From: an uncultured Actinomycetes bacterium
Lineage (GTDB): Bacteria > Actinomycetota > Acidimicrobiia > Acidimicrobiales > RAAP-2
Direction: 5' to 3'
Length of the DNA stretch: 64,000 bases
Assembly: GCA_903870905.1 (NCBI GenBank)
Contig: CAIQEU010000038.1
Span: 62,001 to 126,000, forward strand
The position numbers and the translations under genes are program-made. This document shows positions 1-8,592 of the stretch, piece by piece. Position 1 is the first letter of the stretch. Each line of letters opens with the position of its first letter. A model generated the notes under the pieces. It made no database searches. It was not told the DNA's origin and saw only the letters and a program-made list of their open reading frames with translations.

Positions 1-2
1 CC

Positions 3-131
3 ATTGAGGAGGCCTACGAACCCTTCTTGCTGCAGCGAGGCCTCCTCCAGCGCACCCCTCGCGGTCGCGTGGCGACCAGAGCGGCGTACCACCACCTCGG
101 CCTGACGCCACCAGTGGACGCGTTGTTCTAG
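3..131 (+). CDS. ruvB: Holliday junction branch-migration helicase RuvB, C-terminal end (partial)
   Basis: The window opens inside a reading frame whose last 42 residues read [20 protein letters not shown] and continue GRVAT, then a histidine-rich tail and a TAG stop at 129-131. This is the winged-helix C-terminus typical of RuvB (the '[10 protein letters not shown]' signature), which binds DNA at the Holliday junction while the missing N-terminal AAA+ part drives branch migration with RuvA. The neighbouring yajC-secDF genes are the usual downstream neighbours of ruvCAB in actinobacteria. Only the end is visible, so catalytic motifs cannot be checked. Confidence 0.9.
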   Translation: MEEAYEPFLLQRGLLQRTPRGRVATRAAYHHLGLTPPVDALF

Positions 132-175
132 GCAGGACGCCGCCAACAGTGCCGAGGAGTTTCGGGCACCTCGGC

Positions 176-181
176 TAGGGT
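176..181 (+). promoter_or_regulatory. Putative -10 element of yajC-secDF (TAGGGT)
   Basis: A TAGGGT hexamer lies in the 90-base gap between ruvB and yajC. It is 40 bases upstream of the yajC ATG, which has a GAGGAG ribosome-binding site, so this transcript would have a leader. The hexamer matches the TANNNT form seen at many other starts in this window. No clear -35 box is seen. Confidence 0.4.
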
Positions 182-221
182 TGTCGTGTTCAGGCGGAAT
201 GTCCTGCCGTGAGGAGCATCA

Positions 222-611
222 ATGCACGCTGTTTTCCACCATCTCCTACTAGTGGCGTCGACGAAGAAGCAAGGCTCGTCCCTCGCTCCACTGATCATGA
301 TCGCCCTCTTCGGCGTGGTCTGGTACTTCTTCATCCGTCCGCGCCGCAAGGCCATGCGTGATCAGCAACTCCAGGCGAAGACCTTCTCGGTTGGTGACGA
401 GATCATGACGATTGGTGGCGTGATCGGCGTGGTCGTCGACGTCCAGTCCGACCGCTTCACGATTCGCACCGGTGGTGCCGAGCACGGCACGGAGCTTGTC
501 TTCACCAAGGCGGCGTTTAAGTCCATGGCCCCGGCGATTCCCGAGGCAACCGTCGCAAGCGACGCTCCCGAAGGCGACGCTGCTGCTGGAGACGTCGAGG
601 GCGGGCAGTGA
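222..611 (+). CDS. yajC: Sec translocon accessory subunit YajC
   Basis: A 129-residue inner-membrane protein that forms the SecDF-YajC complex, which assists SecYEG-dependent export using the proton-motive force. One transmembrane helix is visible at residues 21-38, followed by the family signature FFIRPRRK and a small cytoplasmic domain containing GDEIMTIGGVIG. The tail is acidic and alanine-rich. GAGGAG stands 7 bases before the ATG. The stop overlaps the GTG start of secD by 4 bases, so the two are translationally coupled. Confidence 0.95.
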   Translation: MHAVFHHLLLVASTKKQGSSLAPLIMIALFGVVWYFFIRPRRKAMRDQQLQAKTFSVGDEIMTIGGVIGVVVDVQSDRFTIRTGGAEHGTELVFTKAAFKSMAPAIPEATVASDAPEGDAAAGDVEGGQ

Positions 612-2113
612 AGTCGGAGCGGCGGGCAGGGACCCGCGAACGACGGGGCCTCATCGTCAGCCTCCTCGCCGTGGTGGTCATCTCGGTTGGTACCTTCGCT
701 GCGACCATGTTCGCAAGCTGGAGTCCGAAGCTGGGTCTCGACCTCGCCGGCGGTCTCTCGGTGGTCTACCAACCAGCCCACGCCATCAACGCTGGCCAGA
801 TGGCCGAAGAAATCGCCATCTTGACCAATCGAGTGAATGCATCCGGTGTCTCCGGGGCCACCGTGCAGCAGCAAGGGCAGAACATCGCCGTGACGGTTCC
901 TGGCGCCAAGGATGCCCAAGCGATCCTCCAGACGCTTGGGTCCACCGCACAACTGTTCCTCCGCCCCGTGCTCTGCTACGCACCGCCCCTCAACACTGAC
1001 CCGAAGAAGCAGGTGCCTGCTGGCACCAAGGTGCTGCCGTGTCGGAGCCAGTACGCGGTGACGACGGCGAACGCCCAGACCCCCAACGCCTCGATCGATC
1101 CGCTCTTTGGCTACTACCACTCGACCGAGCCGGCGAACGACGTCCAATCGAGCACGGTCATCCTTCCGGGCATTGGCTCCCAGATCCGCTACGTGCTCGG
1201 ACCGGCACCGCTGACGGGGCGCATCATCGCCAATGCCACCGCCCAGGTCGATCAGACCAATCAGTGGGTGGTGAGCTGCAACCTCACCCCGGTTGGATCG
1301 GCTGGCTGGGACGTCATGGCGCAGCAGAACTTCCACAAGCCCGTCGCCATTGAGCTCGACGGCGTGGTGCAGTCTGCGCCGATCATCCTTCCCGGACAAG
1401 CGACGTTCAGCTCATTCGGTGGGACGCTCCAGATCTCCGGTGGGTTCACCCAGACGCAGGCCACCGCACTGGCAACGGTGTTGACCTACGGTTCGCTTCC
1501 GGTTGCCCTCAACGAACTCCAAGCGCAGACGGTGTCGCCGACGCTCGGTCACTCCTCGCTGGTGGCTGGTCTCGGTGCGGGTATTGCGGGGCTCATCATC
1601 GTGTTGCTCTACGTGATCGCCTACTACCGGGCCCTCGGCCTCGTCATCGTGAGCGGCCTAGCCCTCACGGGTGCGCTGCTGTACGCCATCATCTCTGCGC
1701 TCGGCCACACGTCGCTGGCGCCGAGTTTCACGCTGGCTGGTGTCACCGGTCTGATCGTCTCGATTGGTATCACCGTGGACTCCTACATCGTCTACTTCGA
1801 ACGGTTGAAGGATGAGACGCGTTCTGGGCGGACGGTGCGCACCTCGGTGGACCGTGGGTTCAAGAGCGCGTGGCGCACCGTGCTGGCCGCCGACCTCGTC
1901 TCGCTCATCGCAGCGGTGCTCCTCTACGAACTGGCCCTCGGTGACGTCCGTGGATTCGCCTTCTTCTTGGGTCTGTCGACCTTGCTCGACATCGCGGTGA
2001 CCTGGTTCTACACACGACCACTCGTCTACCTCCTCGGTCGATCCGAAGGAGCCCAGACCGGTGGCCGATTCGGCGTGGCACGAGGCCTCGCCGTCGAAGG
2101 CGGTGCCAAGTGA
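608..2113 (+). CDS. secD: Protein translocase subunit SecD
   Basis: 501 residues. SecD works with SecF in the cytoplasmic membrane to pull exported proteins through and release them on the outside, powered by the proton gradient. The sequence shows an N-terminal transmembrane helix (about 14-36), the LGLDLAGGLSVVY motif of SecD just after it, a large extracytoplasmic domain, and a C-terminal bundle of five membrane helices (about 315-480) with the GVTGLIVSIGITVDSYIVYF region. Translation starts at a GTG overlapping the yajC stop, and the end overlaps secF by 4 bases, giving a yajC-secD-secF operon. Confidence 0.97.
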   Translation: MKSERRAGTRERRGLIVSLLAVVVISVGTFAATMFASWSPKLGLDLAGGLSVVYQPAHAINAGQMAEEIAILTNRVNASGVSGATVQQQGQNIAVTVPGAKDAQAILQTLGSTAQLFLRPVLCYAPPLNTDPKKQVPAGTKVLPCRSQYAVTTANAQTPNASIDPLFGYYHSTEPANDVQSSTVILPGIGSQIRYVLGPAPLTGRIIANATAQVDQTNQWVVSCNLTPVGSAGWDVMAQQNFHKPVAIELDGVVQSAPIILPGQATFSSFGGTLQISGGFTQTQATALATVLTYGSLPVALNELQAQTVSPTLGHSSLVAGLGAGIAGLIIVLLYVIAYYRALGLVIVSGLALTGALLYAIISALGHTSLAPSFTLAGVTGLIVSIGITVDSYIVYFERLKDETRSGRTVRTSVDRGFKSAWRTVLAADLVSLIAAVLLYELALGDVRGFAFFLGLSTLLDIAVTWFYTRPLVYLLGRSEGAQTGGRFGVARGLAVEGGAK

Positions 2114-3297
2114 GCGCGTCCACGAAGAACGGCCTGTTCCGCAGGATCTACCGTGGCGAGACCAACGCCCGGTTCGTCGACCGCTACAAAATTTGGTTCT
2201 CAATCTCTGCGGTCATCATCGTGCTCGGCATCGTCTCCCTTGGCGTGCGCGGGTTCAACTTCGGTATCGACTTCAAGGGTGGTTCGTCGTGGACCACCTT
2301 GGCCAACGGTGCAACGGTGGCCGAGGTGCAGACCGCGGTGGAAAACGCAGGGCTGACGAACCCCTCCGTCGTCCAGCTCGGGTCGGGCAAGAACATCACC
2401 ATTCAGGTCCAGGCCGATATCAACTCGCTGGCGACCCCGTCGCAGAAGGAGTTGAACAACAAGGTCATCTCAGCAATGGCAACCGCGACGCACACGCAGT
2501 ACAACCAGGTGTCGGTGAGCCAAGTGGGCCCAACCTGGGGTGGCGACGTGACCAAACGGGCGCTGTGGGCACTGCTCGCGTTCTTCATCGTCGTCGGGAT
2601 CTACATCTCCTTCCGCTTCGAGCCCAAGATGGCGCTCGCCGCGTTCTTGGCCATGCTGCACGACCTCTTGGTGACCGTTGGGATCTACTCGATCTTCAAC
2701 TTCCAGATCACCCCGGACACGGTGGTGGCAGTCCTCACCATCCTTGGTTACTCCCTCTACGACACCGTCGTGGTGTTCGACCGGGTGACCGACAACGTCC
2801 GCCAAATGGGCTCGACGGGCTCGTTGACCTACACCGAGATGGTGGACCTGTCGATGAACCAGACCTTGGCACGATCGCTCAACACCTCGCTCGTGGCCAT
2901 TCTCCCGGTGTTGTCGGTGCTCTTCGTTGGCGCCATCCTCCTCGGGGCCACCACGCTGCTCAACTACGGAGTGGCGCTGTTCGTGGGTCTCGTGTCCGGT
3001 GCGTACTCGTCGATCTTCATCGCCTCGCCAATCTTGGCGATGCTCAAAGAGCGGGAGCAGAAGTACATCAACCTCCGCGAGCGCTTGGCCCATCGTCGTG
3101 AGCGCGAGCACCGCATGACGCCTGCCGAGATGGCCCGTGAGCGGGGGGCGACTGCCGAGCGTGAGGCGATCACCGCAGCAACCGCCAGTGCTGTCGGCAG
3201 TGACGGCATCCTGCGACCGACGGGCGATGGAACGACTGCAGCGTCGCTCAACCGCGCCCCGAAGGGCCGCACCCAGCGCGGCAAGAAGCGTCGTTGA
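2110..3297 (+). CDS. secF: Protein translocase subunit SecF
   Basis: 395 residues; partner of SecD. It has a first membrane helix at about 30-50, the SecF signature FNFGIDFKGGSSW directly after it, a short external domain, and five further helices ending near residue 310. The motif GYSLYDTVVVFDRV is the conserved SecF helix-4/5 region. The last 80 residues form a long basic cytoplasmic tail (ending KGRTQRGKKRR) that is longer than in E. coli SecF but common in actinobacteria. The GTG start overlaps the secD stop. Confidence 0.97.
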   Translation: MSASTKNGLFRRIYRGETNARFVDRYKIWFSISAVIIVLGIVSLGVRGFNFGIDFKGGSSWTTLANGATVAEVQTAVENAGLTNPSVVQLGSGKNITIQVQADINSLATPSQKELNNKVISAMATATHTQYNQVSVSQVGPTWGGDVTKRALWALLAFFIVVGIYISFRFEPKMALAAFLAMLHDLLVTVGIYSIFNFQITPDTVVAVLTILGYSLYDTVVVFDRVTDNVRQMGSTGSLTYTEMVDLSMNQTLARSLNTSLVAILPVLSVLFVGAILLGATTLLNYGVALFVGLVSGAYSSIFIASPILAMLKEREQKYINLRERLAHRREREHRMTPAEMARERGATAEREAITAATASAVGSDGILRPTGDGTTAASLNRAPKGRTQRGKKRR

Positions 3298-3323
3298 GCG
3301 ACCCTCACGCCGTCAGGCGACGG

Positions 3324-3329
3324 TAGCCT
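3324..3329 (+). promoter_or_regulatory. Leaderless promoter -10 (TAGCCT) for rel
   Basis: TAGCCT ends 6 bases before the rel ATG at 3336 (spacer GAAGAC). With initiation about 7 bases after the hexamer, the mRNA would begin at or beside the start codon. No ribosome-binding site is present, which agrees with a leaderless transcript. Confidence 0.65.
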
Positions 3330-3335
3330 GAAGAC

Positions 3336-5546
3336 ATGGCGCTACCTGATGGAGACGGAACGGACGACCGTCCGATCGACATCGGTGCCACCTTGGCGCC
3401 AACGCTCGCAGCGTTCATCGCCCACCACGCCGACGGTGACGTCGCGCTCATCAACCTCGCTGCCAAGGTCGCTGCGACTGCCCATGACGGACAGATGCGA
3501 CGGTCCGGTGAGGCCTACATCACCCACCCCATCGCCGTAGCCCTCATCGTGGCTGATCTCGGACTCGATGCCACCACGGTCACCGCAGCGCTCCTCCACG
3601 ATGCCGTCGAGGACACCATGCTGTCCCTCGACGCTGTTGCGGCCCAGTTCGGCGAGCAGGTTGCTCGGGTCGTCGATGGCGTCACCAAACTCGATCGCCT
3701 CCACTTCGACTCGAAAGAAGCGCAGCAAGCCGCCACGATTCGCAAGATGCTGATCGCCATGGCGTCGGATTGGCGCGTGCTCCTCATCAAACTCGCCGAT
3801 CGACTCCACAACATGCGAACCCTCGGGTCCATGGAGGAGTGGAAGCAGCGGCGCACGGCGCAAGAGACCCTCGACATCTACGCACCCCTCGCGCACCGCC
3901 TCGGTATTCAGCAGATCAAGTGGGAACTCGAAGACCTGTCCTTCAAGGCACTGCACCCCAAGCGCTACGCAGAGATCGCACAGATGGTGCGTTCCCGTGC
4001 CCCGCAACGAGAAGAGCAGATCACCAAGGTCTTGGCCGTGCTCCGAGAGCAGTTCGCTGGAGCGGGAATCGTCGCTGAGGTCACCGGTCGACCGAAGCAC
4101 CTGTGGTCGATCTACGAGAAGATGGTGGTGCGAGGCCACGAGTTCGACTCCATCTACGACCTCGTGGGCATTCGAGTCATCGTCGACGCCGAGAAGGACT
4201 GCTGGGCCGCCCTCGGCATGATCCACGCCATGTGGGCTCCGGTGCAAGGGCGCTTCAAGGACTACATCAATAGTCCGAAGTTCAACCTCTACCAGTCGCT
4301 GCACACCACCGTCATTGGGCCAGAAGGCAAGCCCATCGAGGTCCAGGTCCGCACCCATGAGATGCACCGCCGTGCGGAGTACGGCATCGCTGCACACTGG
4401 GGCTACAAGGAGGATGCGTCGGCGAAGGAGCTGGCGTGGATGCAGCGGATCGCCGATGTCGACCAAGAGTCCGACGACCCGGTGGCCTTCCTCGCCGCAC
4501 TGAAACTCGATTTGGAACAAGACGAGGTCTATGTCTTCACGCCGAAGGGCCGCGTGATCGCCCTTCCCGCCAACGCCACGCCGGTCGACTTCGCCTACTC
4601 GGTCCACACTGACGTCGGTCACCACTGCGTTGGCGCCCGGGTCAACGGTCGCCTCGTGCCGCTCACGACGGTACTCAGCTCTGCCGACACGGTGGAGATC
4701 ATCACCTCAAAGGACGAGAGCCACGGTCCGAGCAGAGACTGGCTCAACTCGGTGGCCTCCTCGAGGGCTCGCAACAAGATCCGTCAGTGGTTCTCCAAGG
4801 AGCGACGAGAAGATGCCATCGAGCAGGGGCGCGATGACCTCACCAAGGCGCTCCGACGAGAGGGACTACCCCTCCAGCGCATCATGGCTTCGGCGTCACT
4901 TCTCGCCGTGGCGAAGTCGCTCAACTTGGCCGATCTCGACGCGCTGTTCTTGGCCATTGGTGAGCATCAAGCGTCGGTGCAGTCGATCATCCAACGGCTC
5001 CAACGTGAGTTGTCCGGTGGGGAAGAGGAGCAACTTCCGACGACGGTCAACCGGGGACTTCGGAGCCCGACGCATCGCCCTCGTGGCGCCGGTGTCTACG
5101 TCGAAGGCCTCGACGACGTCATGGTCCACCTCGCTCGGTGCTGCACGCCGGTTCCTGGTGATCAGATCATGGGGTTCATCACCCAAGGTCGGGGAGTGTC
5201 GGTCCACCGGACCGATTGCGCCAACGCCGCTGCGCTGACTGCAGGTTCGGGGGACCGTCTCATTGAGGTGGAGTGGGATGGCCGAGCTCACGCCACGTTC
5301 ATTGCCACCGTGGAAGTGCGAGCGTTCGACCGATCGCGTCTCCTCTCCGACGTGACCAGGGTGGTCTCCGAGCACCACTTGAATATCGTGGCCGCCAGAA
5401 CGGCTACCGCTGCTGACCGAACATGTCGGATGACGTTCGATATCGAGCTCGTCGACCCGGGACACCTCGCGTCGGTGCTCGGTGCGATCAAGTCCCTCGA
5501 CGGCGTCTTCGATGCATTCCGACTCCTTCCTGGAAAGGTTGGCTGA
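3336..5546 (+). CDS. rel: Bifunctional (p)ppGpp synthetase/hydrolase Rel
   Basis: 736 residues, the usual length of long RSH proteins. It makes (p)ppGpp on stalled ribosomes and also hydrolyses it. An HD hydrolase domain lies at about 25-180 (HPIAVALIV, then LLHDAVEDT). The synthetase domain at about 240-370 carries GRFKDYINSPKFNLYQSLHT; the RFKD form is typical of bifunctional enzymes, whereas monofunctional RelA has ExDD. A TGS domain (about 400-465) and a C-terminal ACT domain (about 660-736) follow. The gene has its own leaderless promoter after secF, and its stop overlaps the hisS start (TGATG). The apt gene that often sits between secF and rel in actinobacteria is missing. Confidence 0.97.
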   Translation: MALPDGDGTDDRPIDIGATLAPTLAAFIAHHADGDVALINLAAKVAATAHDGQMRRSGEAYITHPIAVALIVADLGLDATTVTAALLHDAVEDTMLSLDAVAAQFGEQVARVVDGVTKLDRLHFDSKEAQQAATIRKMLIAMASDWRVLLIKLADRLHNMRTLGSMEEWKQRRTAQETLDIYAPLAHRLGIQQIKWELEDLSFKALHPKRYAEIAQMVRSRAPQREEQITKVLAVLREQFAGAGIVAEVTGRPKHLWSIYEKMVVRGHEFDSIYDLVGIRVIVDAEKDCWAALGMIHAMWAPVQGRFKDYINSPKFNLYQSLHTTVIGPEGKPIEVQVRTHEMHRRAEYGIAAHWGYKEDASAKELAWMQRIADVDQESDDPVAFLAALKLDLEQDEVYVFTPKGRVIALPANATPVDFAYSVHTDVGHHCVGARVNGRLVPLTTVLSSADTVEIITSKDESHGPSRDWLNSVASSRARNKIRQWFSKERREDAIEQGRDDLTKALRREGLPLQRIMASASLLAVAKSLNLADLDALFLAIGEHQASVQSIIQRLQRELSGGEEEQLPTTVNRGLRSPTHRPRGAGVYVEGLDDVMVHLARCCTPVPGDQIMGFITQGRGVSVHRTDCANAAALTAGSGDRLIEVEWDGRAHATFIATVEVRAFDRSRLLSDVTRVVSEHHLNIVAARTATAADRTCRMTFDIELVDPGHLASVLGAIKSLDGVFDAFRLLPGKVG

Positions 5547-6838
5547 TGACCACCAGCACCCACGCTGAAGCGCTGCGCGCCCCGACGGGGACCCACGACG
5601 TCATGCCGGGGGAGTCTGAGCGATGGATTGCTCTGCTCGGAGTCTTCGCGTCGCTCGTGGAGAAGGCGGGATTCGGCCTCATCCACACGCCGCTGTTTGA
5701 AGACGTGCGCCTGTTCCGGCGAGGCGTGGGCACCGAGACTGAGGTCGTCGGCAAAGAGATGTACGAGTTCGAGGACAAAGGTGGGCGAGCGATGGCATTG
5801 CGCCCCGAAGGTACGGCCTCGGTGGTGCGTGCCGTCATCCAGCACCACCCGACGATGCCGTTCAAGGCATGGTACGCAACGCCGACGTTCCGGTACGAGC
5901 GCCCGCAAGCCGGCCGCTACCGCCAGCACCACCAGGTCGGTGTTGAAGTCCTCGGTATCTCCGACCCCGACCTCGACGTTGAGGTGCTCGAACTCGCAGT
6001 GGACTACCTGCACGCGCTCGGCCTCAGTGGGTTCACGCTTCGGTTGAACTCCCTCGGTGACCCCGCCTGTCGTCCGGCCTACCTCGACGAGTTGCAGTGC
6101 TACCTCACCGCACACGTCGGCGAGCTCTGCGACGAGCACGCCGGAAAGATCGACGCCAATCCACTCCGAATTCTCGACTGTAAGCGGGAGACCTGCCGGT
6201 CGGTGAGCGCTGCGGCACCGTCGATGGCTGACGCACTGTGCGCTGAGTGTGCTACGCACCACGATCGGGTGCGGGCTGGTCTCGACGCCCACGGCGTTGC
6301 CTACCTGAACGACGCTGCACTCGTTCGAGGACTCGATTACTACACCCGGACCACCTTCGAGATCACCATTCCCATCGAAGGGTCCGAACTCACCATCCTC
6401 GGTGGTGGACGCTACGACGGCCTCGTTGCTGCGCTCGGCGGTGAGGACACTCCAGGGATTGGCTTCGGGTCGGGGATTGAACGCGTACTGCTCGCCTGTG
6501 ACGGCCAAGGGGCATTCGCCGTCGCTCCGTCGGTGCCAGAGGTCTTCATCATCGATACCACCGACGGCACGATTGCTCGAGACGTCGTCGCAAAGCTGCG
6601 TCGGGCCGGCATTGCCGCTGATCGGGGGTACGGGGGACGCTCCATGAAGAGCCAGATGAAGAGCGCGGATCGCTCTGGTGCGAAGTTCGCGCTCATCGTT
6701 GGCTCCAAAGAAGCCGCCGCTGGAACGATTACGATTCGAGACTTGCGGGGCGATGGCACCCAGCACGAGGTCGACGCGTCGACGCTCGTGGCATCACTCG
6801 CCGCACTGACCACAACACCTAAGGACCTCCACTCGTGA
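5546..6838 (+). CDS. hisS: Histidine-tRNA ligase
   Basis: 430 residues, the normal size for bacterial HisRS, which charges tRNA-His. Class II motifs are visible: GTHDVMPGESERW at the N-terminus, motif 2 around FRYERPQAGRYRQHHQ, the HisA signature LDYYTRTTFEI near residue 265, and motif 3 GIGFGSGIERVL. The anticodon-binding domain fills the C-terminal 100 residues. I chose the ATG at 5546 because it overlaps the rel stop and begins the conserved N-terminus; an upstream frame extension to 5423 lies wholly inside rel. The end overlaps aspS by 4 bases. Confidence 0.97.
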   Translation: MTTSTHAEALRAPTGTHDVMPGESERWIALLGVFASLVEKAGFGLIHTPLFEDVRLFRRGVGTETEVVGKEMYEFEDKGGRAMALRPEGTASVVRAVIQHHPTMPFKAWYATPTFRYERPQAGRYRQHHQVGVEVLGISDPDLDVEVLELAVDYLHALGLSGFTLRLNSLGDPACRPAYLDELQCYLTAHVGELCDEHAGKIDANPLRILDCKRETCRSVSAAAPSMADALCAECATHHDRVRAGLDAHGVAYLNDAALVRGLDYYTRTTFEITIPIEGSELTILGGGRYDGLVAALGGEDTPGIGFGSGIERVLLACDGQGAFAVAPSVPEVFIIDTTDGTIARDVVAKLRRAGIAADRGYGGRSMKSQMKSADRSGAKFALIVGSKEAAAGTITIRDLRGDGTQHEVDASTLVASLAALTTTPKDLHS

Positions 6839-8592
6839 GCAACGACGCCACCGCACCAGCAACCATGCGAACCATGCACTGTGGGGCGGTGACCACCGCC
6901 GACGTCGGTCGACGCATCACCTTGTGTGGGTGGGTTGCCAAGCGCCGTGAGCACGGTGAGCACCTGGCCTTCATCGACCTGCGCGATCACACCGGCATCA
7001 TGCAGTGCGTGGTGGAGGGGACCGTTGACGTCCGCTCTGAGTACGTGCTCCAGATCGAGGGCACGGTTGCGCCTCGTCCCGAGGGAACGGTGAACCCACA
7101 GATCGCCACCGGTGCGGTCGAGCTCCAGGACTGCGTCGTCAGCGTCCTCAACGCCGCCGAGCCTCCGCCGTTCGCCGTGGATGACCGAGCAGATGTCGAT
7201 GAGCCAGCACGCCTGCGCCACCGCTACGTCGACCTGCGCCGCCCGAAGATGCAGCGCAACCTGCGCCTGCGTGCCGCCGTCAACAGTGCGATCCGTCGTT
7301 CGATGGATACCCAGGGTTTCTGCGAAGTAGAGACCCCACTCTTGTGGGCCCCAACGCCAGAAGGATCCCGTGAGTTCGCGGTGCCGTCGCGCCTCCATCA
7401 GGGCAAGTTCTACGCCTTGCCGCAGAGCCCCCAGTTGGCCAAGCAACTGCTGATGGTGGCCGGGTTCGACCGCTACTACCAAATCGCCCGCTGCCTGCGC
7501 GATGAGGACCTGCGGGCTGATCGCCAGTTCGAGTTCACCCAGCTCGACCTCGAGTGTGCGTTCGCCACCGAGCAGGAGATCCGGGCATCGGTGACCGAAG
7601 CGGTGCTCGACGCCGCGGAGGCAGCGACCGGCATTCGACCCGACAGCGTGCAGACCATGACCTGGAAGGAGGCCATCGACCAGTACGGCACCGACAAGCC
7701 CGACCTCCGGTTTGAGATGCGCCTGATCGACCTGAGCGAGGTCTTCGCTGGCACCGAGGTGAAGGCGTTCGCCGCTCCCTGCGTGAAGGCGCTGCGCGTC
7801 GAGGGCGGGGCGACGATGTCTCGCAGCCAACTCGACAACCTCGTCGACCGTGCCAAGTCCCTCGGTGCGAAGGGACTGGCGTGGTTCAAGGTCACGAGCA
7901 ACGACGGGGCGCTGGGCCTCGAGTCGCCGCTCGATCGGTTCTTGTCAGATGCCGAACGCTCGCAGTTCCTGACGACGACGGGTGCAGCCGCCGGAGACCT
8001 CATCGTGGTCGTTGCTGATGAGTACCGCTTGACCTGCTCAGTGCTCGGGACACTTCGGGTCGACCTCGGTGGCAAGCCTGTCTCAGAAGGTCCCTACCGC
8101 TACGTGTGGATCATTGACTTCCCCCTCTACGACGGCGTCGACAGCGATGGACGCCCTGAGGCAGCCCACCACGCCTTCACGATGCCGCACCCAGAAGACT
8201 TGGACCGCTTAGAGACCGATCCGCTGTCGGTGCGTGCCCAGTCCTACGACCTCGTGCTCAACGGTTGGGAACTCGGTTCGGGTTCTATTCGAATCCACCG
8301 TGCCGACATCCAGAACCGGGTGTTCGCCGCCATGGGGATCGACGCCGAAGAAGCAGAAGAGCGGTTCGGCTTCCTGCTCGGCGCCTTCAAGTACGGTGCG
8401 CCGCCCCATGGAGGGTTCGCGTTCGGCATCGACCGTCTCGTCGCGATCTTCGCCGGGGAGAACAACATCCGAGAGGTCATTGCTTTCCCGAAGACTCAGT
8501 CGGGCGCCGACCTGTTGACCGGTGCTCCACTCGAGTTGCCAGCGAAGCAGATGACCGAGCTCGGCATTCGGACTGTTCCGAAGCCAGTGTGA
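6835..8592 (+). CDS. aspS: Aspartate-tRNA ligase
   Basis: 585 residues, bacterial-type AspRS. It has an N-terminal OB-fold anticodon-binding domain (about 20-120), the class II core with motif 2 (YYQIARCLRDEDLRADRQFE), the bacterial GAD insertion domain (about 300-410) and motif 3 PHGGFAFGIDRLVAIF. Whether it is discriminating, or also makes Asp-tRNA-Asn for GatCAB, cannot be decided from this window. The GTG start overlaps the hisS stop, and its stop overlaps the rarA GTG, so hisS-aspS-rarA are coupled. Confidence 0.97.
   Translation: MSNDATAPATMRTMHCGAVTTADVGRRITLCGWVAKRREHGEHLAFIDLRDHTGIMQCVVEGTVDVRSEYVLQIEGTVAPRPEGTVNPQIATGAVELQDCVVSVLNAAEPPPFAVDDRADVDEPARLRHRYVDLRRPKMQRNLRLRAAVNSAIRRSMDTQGFCEVETPLLWAPTPEGSREFAVPSRLHQGKFYALPQSPQLAKQLLMVAGFDRYYQIARCLRDEDLRADRQFEFTQLDLECAFATEQEIRASVTEAVLDAAEAATGIRPDSVQTMTWKEAIDQYGTDKPDLRFEMRLIDLSEVFAGTEVKAFAAPCVKALRVEGGATMSRSQLDNLVDRAKSLGAKGLAWFKVTSNDGALGLESPLDRFLSDAERSQFLTTTGAAAGDLIVVVADEYRLTCSVLGTLRVDLGGKPVSEGPYRYVWIIDFPLYDGVDSDGRPEAAHHAFTMPHPEDLDRLETDPLSVRAQSYDLVLNGWELGSGSIRIHRADIQNRVFAAMGIDAEEAEERFGFLLGAFKYGAPPHGGFAFGIDRLVAIFAGENNIREVIAFPKTQSGADLLTGAPLELPAKQMTELGIRTVPKPV

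Noticed and set aside
3342-4625. 427-residue minus-strand frame opposite rel
   Set aside because: Shadow of the conserved Rel hydrolase/synthetase domains.
5288-7830. Long minus-strand frames (492 and 472 residues) opposite rel, hisS and aspS
   Set aside because: The plus strand carries highly conserved synthetase genes throughout; the antisense frames have no recognisable motifs.
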